Shown here: positions 23,842 through 32,801 of the stretch, in pieces
Layout of the letters: every line of letters begins with the position of its first letter
Position numbering within the stretch: the stretch's first letter is position 1
Origin: an uncultured Bacteroidota bacterium
Lineage (GTDB): Bacteria; Bacteroidota; Bacteroidia; Flavobacteriales; Flavobacteriaceae
Reading direction: 5' to 3'
Assembly (NCBI GenBank): GCA_902535165.1
Contig: CACASE010000011.1
Coordinates: forward strand, 1 to 45,320
Length of the DNA: 45,320 bases
Notes under the pieces: model-generated
The model's input: the letters and a program-made list of their open reading frames with translations, nothing else
Told to the model about the DNA's origin: nothing
Databases searched by the model: none
Program-made: the position numbers and the translations under genes

Positions 23842-24829
23842 GAAGTTCAGATATTTTCTTTTCAAGCTCATCGCAAAGCTCAGGATTATCCTTTAATAAT
23901 TTTTTTACAGAATCTCTCCCTTGTCCTAGTTTGGTTTCTCCATAGCTAAACCAAGATCCACTTTTATCGATAATTCCTGCTTCTGTCCCAATGTCAATTA
24001 TCTCACCAAGCTTTGATATCCCTTCACCATACATTATATCAAATTCACAAACTCTAAATGGCGGAGCTACTTTATTTTTCACAACTTTAACTCTCGTTTT
24101 ATTTCCTAAAGCATTTCCAGACGAATCCTTTAACTGAGTTGATCTTCTAATATCTAGTCGTACAGAAGCATAAAATTTAAGAGCATTACCTCCAGTTGTA
24201 GTCTCAGGATTCCCAAACATAACACCAATTTTTTCTCTTAGTTGGTTAATAAAGAATACAGTACAATTGGTCTTACTAATTGTAGAAGTTAATTTTCTTA
24301 AAGCCTGTGACATTAATCTAGCATGAAGCCCCATTTTAGAGTCTCCCATTTCACCCTCAATTTCACTTTTTGGGGTTAAAGCTGCAACTGAGTCAATAAC
24401 AATAATATCAATTGCACCAGATCGAATTAAATTATCTGCAATTTCTAGTGCTTGTTCACCATGATCAGGTTGTGAAATAATTAAATCATCAATATTAACT
24501 CCTAAATTTTGAGCATAAAATCTATCAAAAGCATGCTCAGCGTCAATAAAAGCAGCTATTCCTCCAGACTTCTGACATTCAGCAATAGCATGTAAAGTCA
24601 AGGTTGTTTTACCTGACGATTCTGGACCATAAATTTCAACAACTCTTCCTCTTGGGTAACCTCCAACACCTAAGGCAAAATCTAATCCAATAGAACCTGT
24701 TGAAATGGATTCAACAACTTCATGAACAGAATCTCCCATTTTCATGACAGTTCCTTTACCATAAGTTTTGTCTAGTCTATCTAATGTTAGTTGAAGTGCT
24801 TTAAGTTTTGAATCTTTTTCTGAAGCCAT
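23825..24829 (-). CDS. recA: Recombinase A
   Basis: A 334-residue RecA, the ATP-dependent strand-exchange protein of homologous recombination and inducer of the SOS response. Walker A is GPESSGKTT, Walker B lies in [15 protein letters not shown], and the L2 loop region [19 protein letters not shown] is intact. I use ATG 24829 ([12 protein letters not shown]) rather than the in-frame ATG at 24853, whose eight extra residues are unlike other RecA N-termini. It is preceded by a divergent intergenic region shared with trhO, and its 3' end overlaps the acyltransferase gene. No LexA-type operator was recognised upstream. Confidence 0.98.
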   Translation of the reverse strand: MASEKDSKLKALQLTLDRLDKTYGKGTVMKMGDSVHEVVESISTGSIGLDFALGVGGYPRGRVVEIYGPESSGKTTLTLHAIAECQKSGGIAAFIDAEHAFDRFYAQNLGVNIDDLIISQPDHGEQALEIADNLIRSGAIDIIVIDSVAALTPKSEIEGEMGDSKMGLHARLMSQALRKLTSTISKTNCTVFFINQLREKIGVMFGNPETTTGGNALKFYASVRLDIRRSTQLKDSSGNALGNKTRVKVVKNKVAPPFRVCEFDIMYGEGISKLGEIIDIGTEAGIIDKSGSWFSYGETKLGQGRDSVKKLLKDNPELCDELEKKISELLSSEK

Positions 24830-24897
24830 TAATGGAAATTTAAATTTAAACATCTAAAAGTACATTTTATTTAGTTAAAATCATAATTTAAAAAAGC

Positions 24898-24905
24898 TAC
24901 ATTTG
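24898..24905 (+). promoter_or_regulatory. Putative -7 box for trhO (TACATTTG)
   Basis: An exact TAnnTTTG lies 30 nt before the trhO ATG in the recA/trhO divergent gap. No -33 TTG was found in the spacing window. Confidence 0.35.
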
Positions 24906-24935
24906 TAAAGATTTTATATCTGATATTTATAAATT

Positions 24936-25961
24936 ATGGAACTCTATAATAAGCTTAGTAAAAAGGAAAGAATTCAACTAATTGAAAAGGCTGGAGAAAA
25001 AAGGCTTACTATGTCTTTTTATAAATATCATAATATAAAAAACACTAAAATCTTTAGAAACTTTTTGTTTGTTGAACTTAACAAATTAAATGTTTTAGGT
25101 CGAATTTATATTGCAAATGAAGGTATTAATGCTCAGCTATCTTTGCCATCTAAAAATATAGAACAATTAAAAAAATTAATTGATCAAATTTCCTTTTTAA
25201 GAAAAATTAGGCTCAATATCGCTGTAGAACATGATGATCAATCTTTTCTAAAACTAAAAATTAAAATTCGAAAAAAAATTGTGGCTGATGGATTGAAGAA
25301 TAAGGATTATAGTTTTGATAAAAATGGTATTCACGTGAATGCAAAAGAATTTAATGAATTATTGGTAAATCAAAATACGATTACTATTGATATGAGGAAT
25401 CATTATGAAAGTGAAATTGGCCATTTTGAGGGAGCCAATTTACCAGATGTTGATTCTTTTCGTGAATCACTGCCTATTATTAATGAAAAATTTAAAAAAT
25501 TTAAAAAGACTAAAAATATATTAATGTATTGTACTGGCGGTATTCGATGTGAAAAAGCCAGTGCATACATGATTAAAAATGGGTATAGAAATGTATATCA
25601 ATTAGAAGGTGGAATAATTGAATATACACGTCAGGTTAATAGTCAAAAGATCGAAAATAAATTCAAAGGCAGAAATTTTGTATTTGATAACAGACTTTCT
25701 GAAAAGGTTTCTGAAGATGTAATATCATGTTGTCACCAGTGTGGCTCTGCATGTGATCAACATGTTAATTGTAGAAATAATGCTTGTCACTTACTTTTTT
25801 TACAATGTCAAAAATGTAGAATTAAATTTGACGGTTGTTGCAGCTCAGATTGTAAAGAAATTTATTCTTTGCCAATTGATGACCAAAAAAAACTAAGAAA
25901 AGGTAAAAAGAATAGTAATAAAATTTTTAAAAAAGGACGATTTAATCAAAAAGTAATTTAA
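24936..25961 (+). CDS. trhO: tRNA uridine(34) 5-hydroxylase TrhO (rhodanese-type)
   Basis: A 341-residue YceA/TrhO protein, which hydroxylates U34 of certain tRNAs at position 5. The N-terminal ferredoxin-like domain has SFYKYHNI, then GRIYIANEGINAQLSLP; the rhodanese domain has the nucleophile Cys199 in MYCTGGIRCEKAS; the C-terminus has a cysteine cluster (SCCHQCGSACDQHVNC, CRIKFDGCCSSDC). These three regions in order define TrhO. Its gene is followed by gldH after one base, so the tRNA enzyme and the gliding genes may share a transcript. The C-terminal Cys cluster may bind metal. Confidence 0.95.
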   Translation: MELYNKLSKKERIQLIEKAGEKRLTMSFYKYHNIKNTKIFRNFLFVELNKLNVLGRIYIANEGINAQLSLPSKNIEQLKKLIDQISFLRKIRLNIAVEHDDQSFLKLKIKIRKKIVADGLKNKDYSFDKNGIHVNAKEFNELLVNQNTITIDMRNHYESEIGHFEGANLPDVDSFRESLPIINEKFKKFKKTKNILMYCTGGIRCEKASAYMIKNGYRNVYQLEGGIIEYTRQVNSQKIENKFKGRNFVFDNRLSEKVSEDVISCCHQCGSACDQHVNCRNNACHLLFLQCQKCRIKFDGCCSSDCKEIYSLPIDDQKKLRKGKKNSNKIFKKGRFNQKVI

Positions 25962-25962
25962 T

Positions 25963-26454
25963 TTGAATTTTAAAAAAACGACTTATTTCATTATAATTTT
26001 ATTGTCTACATTTTCATGTAGAAATGAAAATCTAGTGTTCATAGATTTTGAAGATTTAAATGGAAGTTGGGTTAGAAGCAATGAATTAAATTTCCTATTT
26101 GAATCGGATAATTCAATTTTAGACTTTAGTCTTGCATTAAGGACAGATTCTACATATCCCTTTTCAAATATTTTTCTCGTTTCATCAATACAAAATAATA
26201 ATTATGTAATATCTGACACTATAGAATATTCTTTTGAAAATAATGAGACAAAATGGTATGAAATTAGACCGTCTGGCATAAAAAATAATAAGATATTACT
26301 CAAAAAAGATTTAAAAATAGGTGAGGGCAATGTAATTGTAAAACTTAAACATTCTATTCGATATTTAGACAGTATTGCCCCACTAACAAAATTAGATGGT
26401 ATCTTAGATGTTGGATTAATAGTTGAAAAATCATTATTAGATGAAAAAATATAG
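25963..26454 (+). CDS. gldH: Gliding motility lipoprotein GldH
   Basis: A 163-residue lipoprotein (TTG start, lipobox LSTFSC with Cys19). GldH is one of the core Gld lipoproteins of Bacteroidota gliding, acting with the GldKLMN type 9 secretion/gliding apparatus. The family pattern is seen in the mature part: DLNGSWVRSNELNF, ALRTDSTYPFSNIFL, SYSFENNETKWYE-like strands and GEGNVIVKLKHSIRYLDSI. Position upstream of a PBP1A gene, overlapping it by 14 nt, is the arrangement common in Flavobacteriia. No other gld gene is in this window. GldH alone does not prove that the organism glides. Confidence 0.9.
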   Translation: MNFKKTTYFIIILLSTFSCRNENLVFIDFEDLNGSWVRSNELNFLFESDNSILDFSLALRTDSTYPFSNIFLVSSIQNNNYVISDTIEYSFENNETKWYEIRPSGIKNNKILLKKDLKIGEGNVIVKLKHSIRYLDSIAPLTKLDGILDVGLIVEKSLLDEKI

Positions 26455-28735
26455 ATTTCAAGTCATTATTTTTTGGCTTATGTTCTCTGTTTTTATTACC
26501 TGTCTTTATGGTGTTTTTTATTTAGCATCGACTGGTAAACTTGGTGAAATGCCTGATTTTAGGCAGCTTGAAAATCCGAAGACAAATTTTGCTTCTGAAA
26601 TAATCTCGTCAGACAATAAAGTTTTAGGAAAATATTATTTTAATGATAATAGAACCCCTATTGATTATGATGAGCTTAACCCACAAACAGTTGAGGCATT
26701 AATTGCAATTGAAGATGAAAGGTTTTATAGTCATCCAGGGATTGATTTAAAGGCTACAATTAGAGCTATTGTTTTTTTGAATACAAGAGGAGGTGCAAGT
26801 ACAATTTCCCAACAATTGGCAAGGCAGTTATTTGTTGGTGTTAGATCTAGAAACATTTTTCAAGCAATCGTTCAAAAAATTAAAGAGTGGGTCATTGCAG
26901 TTGAATTAGAAAAACAGTATACAAAAGAGGAAATTATTACCATGTACTTAAATATTTATGATTTTGGGTACTATGGAGATGGCATTAAATCTGCTTCTAA
27001 CATATATTTTTCTAAAGAACCCAATGAACTAAAAATTGAAGAATCTGCTATGCTAGTTGGAATGCTTCAAAATTCATCTTTATATGATCCAATTAGAAGA
27101 CCTGAAATTACTACTAAAAGAAGAAACCTAGTTTTTAATCAGATGGAGAAAAATGGGTATATATCAACCAAAGAAAAAGATTCACTAAAAGGTCTCCCAT
27201 TAGAATTAAATTTTAATCCTCAATCTCATAGGAGAGGTTTGGCCACCTACTTTCGATCATACTTAAGAGGATTTATGAAAAAATGGACAGATGAAAATCT
27301 AAAGAAAGATGGCACTAAATATAATCTTTATGTTGACGGACTAAAAATTTATACAACTGTTAATGCAGAAATGCAACAGTACGCTGAAGAGGCTGTAGGT
27401 GAACACATGAAGAATTTGCAAAAAGAATTTTTTAGACAAAATGATACCCTTTCGACAGCACCCTTTAGAGATTTAGAGGAGGAAGATGAAGAAGCAATTA
27501 TGAATCGTACCATGAAAAGGTCTGAAAGATGGAGAAAAATGAGACTGGCAGGGAAATCAAATGAAGAAATTGAGGCATCGTTTGAAATACCAACTAACAT
27601 GACTATTTTTTCTTGGGAAGGTGATATTGATACAATAATGAAACCAATCGATTCAATTAGATACTATAAACATTTTCTTCAAGCTGGTATGATGTCGATG
27701 AATCCAAAAAATGGACATGTTATGGCTTGGGTCGGAGGGATCAATTACAGAAACTTTCAGTATGATCATGTGATGCAAAGCAAGAGGCAAATTGGCTCCA
27801 CATTTAAACCATTTTTATATGCAACTGCAATAGATCAACTGAAATTATCACCATGTGATGCATTTCCAGATATGATTCATTGTATAGAACCATATAAATA
27901 CGGAAATCCAGAACCATGGTGCCCAACAAACTCTAGTGACAAATATGGCGGTGTTAGAACATTAAGCAATGCATTAGCTAATTCTAAAAATACTATAAGT
28001 GCTCAACTAATTGATAAAGTAGGCCCAAAACCAGTAGCAGATCTGGCAAGAAATTTAGGTGTTTCTTCAAATGTTCCAAATGTACCAGCAATAGCACTGG
28101 GAACACCGGATTTAAGTGTTTATGAAATGGTTGGTGCATATGGGGCCTTTGCCAACAAAGGGATATATGTTAAGCCAGTAATGGTAACAAGAATAGAAGA
28201 CAAAAACGGGACGTTGATATATCAATACAAGCCAGAGACCAAAGATGTATTGAGCGAAGAGTCATCATATGTTACTTTAAAATTGTTAGAGGGTGTTACA
28301 AAGTTTGGATCAGGAGCTAGATTAAGACATAATATTCCAGATGAAGAAAGAAATTATGTGTACAAAAATGTTGTTACAGGATATCCATATGAATTCAGTA
28401 ATGCTATTGCTGGAAAAACAGGCACTACACAAAATCAAAGCGACGGTTGGTTCATTGGTATGGTTCCAAATTTAGTTACTGGAGTGTGGGTTGGCGGAGA
28501 AGATCGTTCGATTCATTTTGAAGAAATTGCATTTGGACAAGGAGCTACTATGTCTCTCCCAATATGGGGATTGTTCATGAAAAAATGTTATGAAAGTGAG
28601 ACACTAAATGTATCCAAAGAAGATTTTGAAGAGCCTGAAGAACTTGATATAATCATAGACTGTTCAAAAATAAAACCAATTGAAATTGAAGATGAAAGTG
28701 AGGATATTAATGATTTGTTAGGAATTGGGAATTAG
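26441..28735 (+). CDS. Bifunctional penicillin-binding protein 1A (transglycosylase/transpeptidase)
   Basis: A 764-residue class A PBP that polymerises and cross-links peptidoglycan. After a cytoplasmic start and one membrane helix (about residues 9-30) comes the glycosyltransferase domain with EDERFYSHPGID (catalytic Glu91) and GGASTISQQLARQLF. The transpeptidase motifs are S453-T-F-K456 in QIGSTFKPF, S515-K-N517, and K659-T-G in AGKTGTTQNQSDG. All three are intact. It begins within the last 14 nt of gldH, so expression is coupled, and an NagX-like gene follows after 3 nt. The acidic C-terminal tail (about residues 730-764) is not part of the catalytic domains. Confidence 0.97.
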   Translation: MKKYRFQVIIFWLMFSVFITCLYGVFYLASTGKLGEMPDFRQLENPKTNFASEIISSDNKVLGKYYFNDNRTPIDYDELNPQTVEALIAIEDERFYSHPGIDLKATIRAIVFLNTRGGASTISQQLARQLFVGVRSRNIFQAIVQKIKEWVIAVELEKQYTKEEIITMYLNIYDFGYYGDGIKSASNIYFSKEPNELKIEESAMLVGMLQNSSLYDPIRRPEITTKRRNLVFNQMEKNGYISTKEKDSLKGLPLELNFNPQSHRRGLATYFRSYLRGFMKKWTDENLKKDGTKYNLYVDGLKIYTTVNAEMQQYAEEAVGEHMKNLQKEFFRQNDTLSTAPFRDLEEEDEEAIMNRTMKRSERWRKMRLAGKSNEEIEASFEIPTNMTIFSWEGDIDTIMKPIDSIRYYKHFLQAGMMSMNPKNGHVMAWVGGINYRNFQYDHVMQSKRQIGSTFKPFLYATAIDQLKLSPCDAFPDMIHCIEPYKYGNPEPWCPTNSSDKYGGVRTLSNALANSKNTISAQLIDKVGPKPVADLARNLGVSSNVPNVPAIALGTPDLSVYEMVGAYGAFANKGIYVKPVMVTRIEDKNGTLIYQYKPETKDVLSEESSYVTLKLLEGVTKFGSGARLRHNIPDEERNYVYKNVVTGYPYEFSNAIAGKTGTTQNQSDGWFIGMVPNLVTGVWVGGEDRSIHFEEIAFGQGATMSLPIWGLFMKKCYESETLNVSKEDFEEPEELDIIIDCSKIKPIEIEDESEDINDLLGIGN

Positions 28736-28738
28736 TAA

Positions 28739-29818
28739 ATGAAAAGATTAATCTCATTAGATTTTTTTAGAGGAATAACAATTGCAGGTATGATTATAGT
28801 TAATGATCCTGGCAGTTGGTCGCATGTATATGCTCCTTTACTACATGCTGAATGGCATGGGGCAACACCAACTGATTTAGTTTTTCCTTTCTTTCTTTTT
28901 ATAGTTGGTATTTCCATAACATTGTCGTTAAGTAAACTTAAATCAAATCCAACATCTTCAATTTATGTCAAAATTTTAAGGAGAACTCTCATTATTTTTG
29001 GCTTAGGCATCTTTCTTTCCTTATTTCCAAATTTTGACTTTGAAAACCTAAGAGTCGCAGGTGTTTTGCAAAGAATAGCGCTTGTTTATTTAGCATGTTC
29101 CTTATTATTTCTGAACTCAAATTTCAAATCTCAACTTTATATTGGGATTGGTCTACTTATTTTATACTGGTTTTTTATGATGTTTATTCCTTTTAATGGC
29201 AATCCTGCTGGTACTCTAGAGCCAGGTGAAAATTTTGCTGCATGGATTGATAGTTTCATTGTTCCTGGAAGAATGTATCAGGAGACTTGGGATCCTGAAG
29301 GATTATTTAGCACTATACCCGCAATTGCTACAGGGATTTCTGGAATGCTCTGCGGAAAATTAATAACTGAATTAAGTAAAACATCCGAAAAGATTATTAA
29401 ACTATTTTTTTGGGGAACAATAATACTAATTGTATCACATTTTTGGGATTATACATTTCCAATTAATAAGCATATATGGACAAGCTCATACGTGTTATAC
29501 TCATCAGGTTTGGCAATGATTATTCTAGCTGCATCTATGTGGATTATTGATGAAAGAAACTATACTTCAAACATTAAATTTGGATTAGTTTTTGGATCAA
29601 ATGCAATTGTGGCCTATGTCCTACATGGTATTGTTTGGAGACTCTTTCAATATCCAATAATTGGTGGTGTTGGTTTTCAAAAATTTTGGATGGATACTGG
29701 AATTGGACTGGGACTATCTCCAAAATTTGTGTCACTTGACTGGGCTATATTTTACACTCTTATAATTTATATGTTAGTTTATCAATTATATAAGAGAAAA
29801 ATTTTCATCAAAATTTAA
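28739..29818 (+). CDS. NagX/HGSNAT-like multi-span acyltransferase (DUF5009)
   Basis: A 359-residue inner-membrane protein with about ten hydrophobic segments. It begins with the diagnostic SLDFFRGITIAGMIIVN and contains HAEWHGATPTDLVFPFFLF, AGVLQRIALVYLA and FGSNAIVAYVLHG, the pattern of the HGSNAT/NagX group, related to the heparan-alpha-glucosaminide N-acetyltransferase fold. Bacterial NagX is thought to act on amino sugars, so this may handle GlcNAc units from peptidoglycan or chitin; that is inference, though the GH18 gene and PBP1A are in the same region. It follows PBP1A after 3 nt and ends the gldH operon. Confidence 0.88.
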   Translation: MKRLISLDFFRGITIAGMIIVNDPGSWSHVYAPLLHAEWHGATPTDLVFPFFLFIVGISITLSLSKLKSNPTSSIYVKILRRTLIIFGLGIFLSLFPNFDFENLRVAGVLQRIALVYLACSLLFLNSNFKSQLYIGIGLLILYWFFMMFIPFNGNPAGTLEPGENFAAWIDSFIVPGRMYQETWDPEGLFSTIPAIATGISGMLCGKLITELSKTSEKIIKLFFWGTIILIVSHFWDYTFPINKHIWTSSYVLYSSGLAMIILAASMWIIDERNYTSNIKFGLVFGSNAIVAYVLHGIVWRLFQYPIIGGVGFQKFWMDTGIGLGLSPKFVSLDWAIFYTLIIYMLVYQLYKRKIFIKI

Positions 29819-29856
29819 TTATCATTACATTTAGCGGTCTAATTAAAGAAATTATT

Positions 29857-30369
29857 ATGAAAAATTTTATTTATATACTAATGGGATTATTCCTATTTAC
29901 ATCATGCGAAACAACTGCTCCGTGCGAAAAAGAAACTAATGGTTTTGGTCCCTTTGATGGTCAGACTGTCTTCCTTGGATCACAAGAAACTGTTGATGTT
30001 TTTACAGCAATTGATGCTGCATGGGCTGCGAGAGATTATGAAACTTTAAAATCCTTTATTGTTGATGGTGGAAACTTTTCCTTTGCTGATGGTACAGTGG
30101 TTACTACGGGTGATGATTTTGTTGCCTACATTGATGCTGAATATCAAGATGCTATAGAAAATAATGAGGATTGGGGTTGGACAATTGATTATGCTTTTGC
30201 TGCTTATCCTGCTGGTTCAGATGATCCAAATGCTGGAAATCAAGTCGGCGAATGGGTTAATGCGCAATTTACATCACCAGATGGTAGATATGTTGAATGG
30301 TATCATATCGCTGATGGTAAACTTTATAACTGGAACCAAGCTAAAGCTGAAATTGCTAAATCTGAATAA
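29857..30369 (+). CDS. NTF2/SnoaL-like lipoprotein, first of a tandem pair
   Basis: A 170-residue lipoprotein (lipobox LFTSC, Cys17) with an NTF2-like cone-fold pattern: VDVFTAIDAAWAARDYETLKSFI (helix), FADGTVVTTGDDFVAYIDAEY, then WTIDYAFAAYP, GEWVNAQFTSPDGRYVEWYHIADGKL. The conserved block A-x-R-D-Y-E-T-L-K-S and the G-E-W-V-x-A-x-F strand occur again in the neighbour downstream. The fold is used by isomerases and ligand-binding proteins, and no catalytic residues can be assigned. It is paired with the next gene after 10 nt. Confidence 0.7.
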   Translation: MKNFIYILMGLFLFTSCETTAPCEKETNGFGPFDGQTVFLGSQETVDVFTAIDAAWAARDYETLKSFIVDGGNFSFADGTVVTTGDDFVAYIDAEYQDAIENNEDWGWTIDYAFAAYPAGSDDPNAGNQVGEWVNAQFTSPDGRYVEWYHIADGKLYNWNQAKAEIAKSE

Positions 30370-30379
30370 ACTGATAACT

Positions 30380-30907
30380 ATGAAAAATTTAATTTACTTA
30401 TTTATCGCTTCTTTGATGCTTTACTCATGTGTTTCTGGAAATTCAGTTACTGTTGAATCTGTCCCTGAAAAATCAAATGGTTTTGTAATGGGTACTGGTC
30501 AGACAATTATGCTAGGAAGTGATGCCTCAGTCGAAGTTGTTAAACAAATCGATAATGCTTGGAAAAGCAGAGACTATGAAACTTTAAAATCATTAGTTGC
30601 TGATGATGCTAAACTATATCACGATGATGGTAGAGTTTCAACTGGTGGTGAAGAATTTGTTGCAGCAATTGAAAGTGATTATACTGAAATGGTTGCTGAA
30701 GGAAAAGAGTGGGATTGGGTTATGAACTTTGCATTTGCTGTAAAAGTTTCTGAGTCTGATGATCCTGAGGAGTTTAATGATGATGGTGAATGGGTTAGTG
30801 CTCGTTTTACTACAGCGTCTGATGAGATTTATGAAGAGTGGTACTATATTATAGATGGCAAACTTTCTTGGTGGGGATCTGCCAAAAGAGGATTGTACAC
30901 AGAATAG
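30380..30907 (+). CDS. NTF2/SnoaL-like lipoprotein, second of a tandem pair
   Basis: A 175-residue lipoprotein (MKNLIYLFIA, lipobox LYSC, Cys17), a paralogue of the preceding gene. Shared sequence includes the MKN[FL]IY beginning, QIDNAWKSRDYETLKSLVAD, the HDDGRVSTGGEEFVAAIESDY block and DDGEWVSARF. Overall identity by eye is about 40%, so the duplication is not recent. The start is ATG 30380; an in-frame upstream extension of 72 codons is a shadow of the preceding gene, and a lipoprotein signal at 30380 confirms it. A terminator follows. Confidence 0.7.
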   Translation: MKNLIYLFIASLMLYSCVSGNSVTVESVPEKSNGFVMGTGQTIMLGSDASVEVVKQIDNAWKSRDYETLKSLVADDAKLYHDDGRVSTGGEEFVAAIESDYTEMVAEGKEWDWVMNFAFAVKVSESDDPEEFNDDGEWVSARFTTASDEIYEEWYYIIDGKLSWWGSAKRGLYTE

Positions 30908-30929
30908 TTTAAGCTCAGAATTTAATTTT

Positions 30930-30960
30930 AAAAAAGCTCATATAAATATGGGCTTTTTTA
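30930..30960 (+). terminator. Rho-independent terminator
   Basis: Stem AAAAAGCTCAT paired with ATGGGCTTTTT (one G-T) and a six-base loop, ending in a T run. It closes the lipoprotein pair at 29857-30907. Confidence 0.85.
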
Positions 30961-30987
30961 TTTTGAAATTTTTTAAAAATTCTAATT

Positions 30988-31647
30988 ATGAATTTCAATA
31001 ATAAAAATGAAAAAATTGATATTTATCCTCTTTTTGGTGACTTATTAAAGGGTGAGCCATATGTTTTTGATTTTTCATCAAAAAATCCTAAAACTCTTGA
31101 ATATAATTTAAATGATTTCAAGGAATTTAATGATGATATTTTCAATGAATTAAAAAATTCAGATATGAGTTGGGGGATTGGAAAATACTTGGAAGAAAGA
31201 AGAAATATCTTAAGAGGATCCATTAACATAATTAATGAAAAAAGAATTTATCATCTTGGATTAGATATTATAGTTCCTTACAGTTCTGTAGTATTTTGCC
31301 CTTTAGATGGTAACGTTTATAAGCTTGGTAAGGAAACTCAAAAAGGTAATTACGGTGGTTATTTAGTTATAAAACATAATATTAAGGATCAAACATTTTA
31401 TTCACTATATGGGCATCTTAAAACACCCCATAAAGTACAATTGGGACAAGAACTAGTAGCAGGACAAGAACTAGGTAAAATTGGTAAAGAAAGTGATAGT
31501 GGTGGATGGTTTTGTCATCTACATTTACAGATAATAACTCAAAAAGCCATGAATGAAGGATATTCAGAGTGGGGGTATATTTCGGAAGAACTTCTATCTA
31601 AAGTTGAAGAGTACTTTCCTAATCCTAATTTTCTATTTAAATGGTAA
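30988..31647 (+). CDS. M23-family peptidase without signal peptide
   Basis: A 219-residue protein with a LytM/M23 metallopeptidase domain. The zinc ligands are HLGLD (H-x-x-x-D) and HLHLQ (H-x-H), with a catalytic histidine likely in YSLYGHLKTPH. The preceding beta hairpins GYLVIKHN and the DSGGWFCHLHLQII region are in family order. Unlike typical M23 endopeptidases there is no N-terminal signal or membrane helix, so the location is unclear; it could act in the cytoplasm or be exported another way. No regulatory partner (EnvC, DipM) is seen nearby. All metal ligands are present, so an active enzyme is likely. Confidence 0.9.
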   Translation: MNFNNKNEKIDIYPLFGDLLKGEPYVFDFSSKNPKTLEYNLNDFKEFNDDIFNELKNSDMSWGIGKYLEERRNILRGSINIINEKRIYHLGLDIIVPYSSVVFCPLDGNVYKLGKETQKGNYGGYLVIKHNIKDQTFYSLYGHLKTPHKVQLGQELVAGQELGKIGKESDSGGWFCHLHLQIITQKAMNEGYSEWGYISEELLSKVEEYFPNPNFLFKW

Positions 31648-31655
31648 TCTTAATC

Positions 31656-32114
31656 TTATTTTGAATATGGTAAAGAAGAATGGTGCAAAATAATTTTTAA
31701 ATCTCCAATATCATTTTTCTTGTATACAAAACTATACTCAACTTTGGTTTTCCCACCATCATTATCAGTAAAAAAATAATTGCCCATTGCAATTGCTATG
31801 TCATTGATAATATTGATAGAATTATTTTCAAAATCTACTTTTACCCATGGGTTTAAAGCAAATCCTTTATCCTCGATGAAGTCAGAATCAGAGCCTATAA
31901 AATAAGATAGAGCCGCCTTAACATCTCCTCTAAACTGAAAGTCCGATGCTTTAGTTGGCTTAAACTGAACTATACCATTTTCATAATCATACATTTTATT
32001 AATGAAATCAATAGTGAACATTCTACACTCTTTTAAAGAATCTTTTAATTCTCCTATTTTAACAATTCCCTTTCCCCATTTTTCTTGGGCCTTTTCGATT
32101 TCTTGAATTTTCAT
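31656..32114 (-). CDS. NTF2/SnoaL-like cytoplasmic protein
   Basis: A 152-residue protein with no signal. The C-terminal half has the SnoaL/DUF4440-type ending KIILHHSSLP, preceded by IAMGNYFFTDNDGGKTKVEYSFVYKK, the usual strand pair. The N-terminal helix contains EKAQEKWGKGIVKIGE. Such domains sit in the CaMKII association-domain/SnoaL superfamily. The ending motif with two histidines is common to this subgroup, often annotated as phosphoribosyl-AMP cyclohydrolase-like by error; I treat the role as unknown. It is read divergently from the esterase gene at 32154. Confidence 0.75.
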   Translation of the reverse strand: MKIQEIEKAQEKWGKGIVKIGELKDSLKECRMFTIDFINKMYDYENGIVQFKPTKASDFQFRGDVKAALSYFIGSDSDFIEDKGFALNPWVKVDFENNSINIINDIAIAMGNYFFTDNDGGKTKVEYSFVYKKNDIGDLKIILHHSSLPYSK

Positions 32115-32124
32115 AATAGTTAGA

Positions 32125-32132
32125 CAAAATTA
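32125..32132 (-). promoter_or_regulatory. Putative -7 box (TAATTTTG on minus strand)
   Basis: An exact TAnnTTTG read on the minus strand ends 10 nt before the ATG of the NTF2-like gene. No -33 TTG was found. Confidence 0.3.
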
Positions 32133-32153
32133 ATTATAATTTTATGCTTTCAT

Positions 32154-32801
32154 ATGAAAAAACAAATTTCTATTTCAAAAACCGGAAAATATTCACAAAT
32201 TGGAAAATGCTCTAAAAAAATTAACAATGTATGGATTGTTTTACATGGCTATGGAATGCTAAGTGAATATTTTGTAAAGAAATTTGAATGCATTATAAAT
32301 GAAACAACTTTAGTAATTGCACCTGAAGCAACTAACAGGTTTTACTTAGGAGATAATTATACACGAGTTGGTGCTAGCTGGATGACAAAATTAGATAGAG
32401 AACAAGAGATTAGTGATAACATTTTATTTTTAGATAAACTTTTTTCAATTATAAAAAAAGAAATTGGGCACGATAACTTTAAATTAAATACATTAGGTTT
32501 TTCTCAAGGAGGGCCAACACTTGTCAGATGGCTAATGTCTAATAAATTAAATACTAATTCCTTGATTTTATGGGGCTCTGATATTCCAAAAGACTCATTA
32601 GTAATTGAGAATAAATCTAGGTGGAATTCTATGAATCTTAAGATTGTTATTGGGAAAAACGATGAATACATTAATGAAGAAAAAAAACAAGAATTTGTTG
32701 GAGTTGTTAAATTATATGGGCTAAAATATAAATTGATTGAATATGAAGGAAGTCATAAAATTATCGAAGAAGAACTTAAAAAGATTGCTAATAGCTTATG
32801 A
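32154..32801 (+). CDS. Alpha/beta hydrolase, phospholipase/carboxylesterase-like
   Basis: A 215-residue cytoplasmic alpha/beta hydrolase. The oxyanion motif is VLHGYGM (His31-Gly32), the nucleophile is Ser117 in GFSQGG, the acid is probably in IVIGKNDEYI, and the histidine is in EGSHKI. All elements of the triad are present and the length is typical for the small esterase/YpfH-type group. These enzymes hydrolyse short-chain or phospholipid esters. It overlaps the DinB gene by 4 nt (ATGA), so both belong to one transcript, together with the 30-residue ORF after DinB. Confidence 0.85.
   Translation: MKKQISISKTGKYSQIGKCSKKINNVWIVLHGYGMLSEYFVKKFECIINETTLVIAPEATNRFYLGDNYTRVGASWMTKLDREQEISDNILFLDKLFSIIKKEIGHDNFKLNTLGFSQGGPTLVRWLMSNKLNTNSLILWGSDIPKDSLVIENKSRWNSMNLKIVIGKNDEYINEEKKQEFVGVVKLYGLKYKLIEYEGSHKIIEEELKKIANSL

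Noticed and set aside
24830-24853. Longer recA start at 24853
   Set aside because: The extra FKFKFPL residues are unlike RecA N-termini, and MASEKDSK is the usual beginning.
24830-24935. SOS box upstream of recA
   Set aside because: No palindromic LexA-type operator was recognised in the gap; it contains only AT-rich sequence and a -7 box for trhO.
30164-30379. In-frame 5' extension of the second NTF2-like lipoprotein
   Set aside because: It overlaps the first lipoprotein gene in another frame, and a clear lipoprotein signal starts at ATG 30380.
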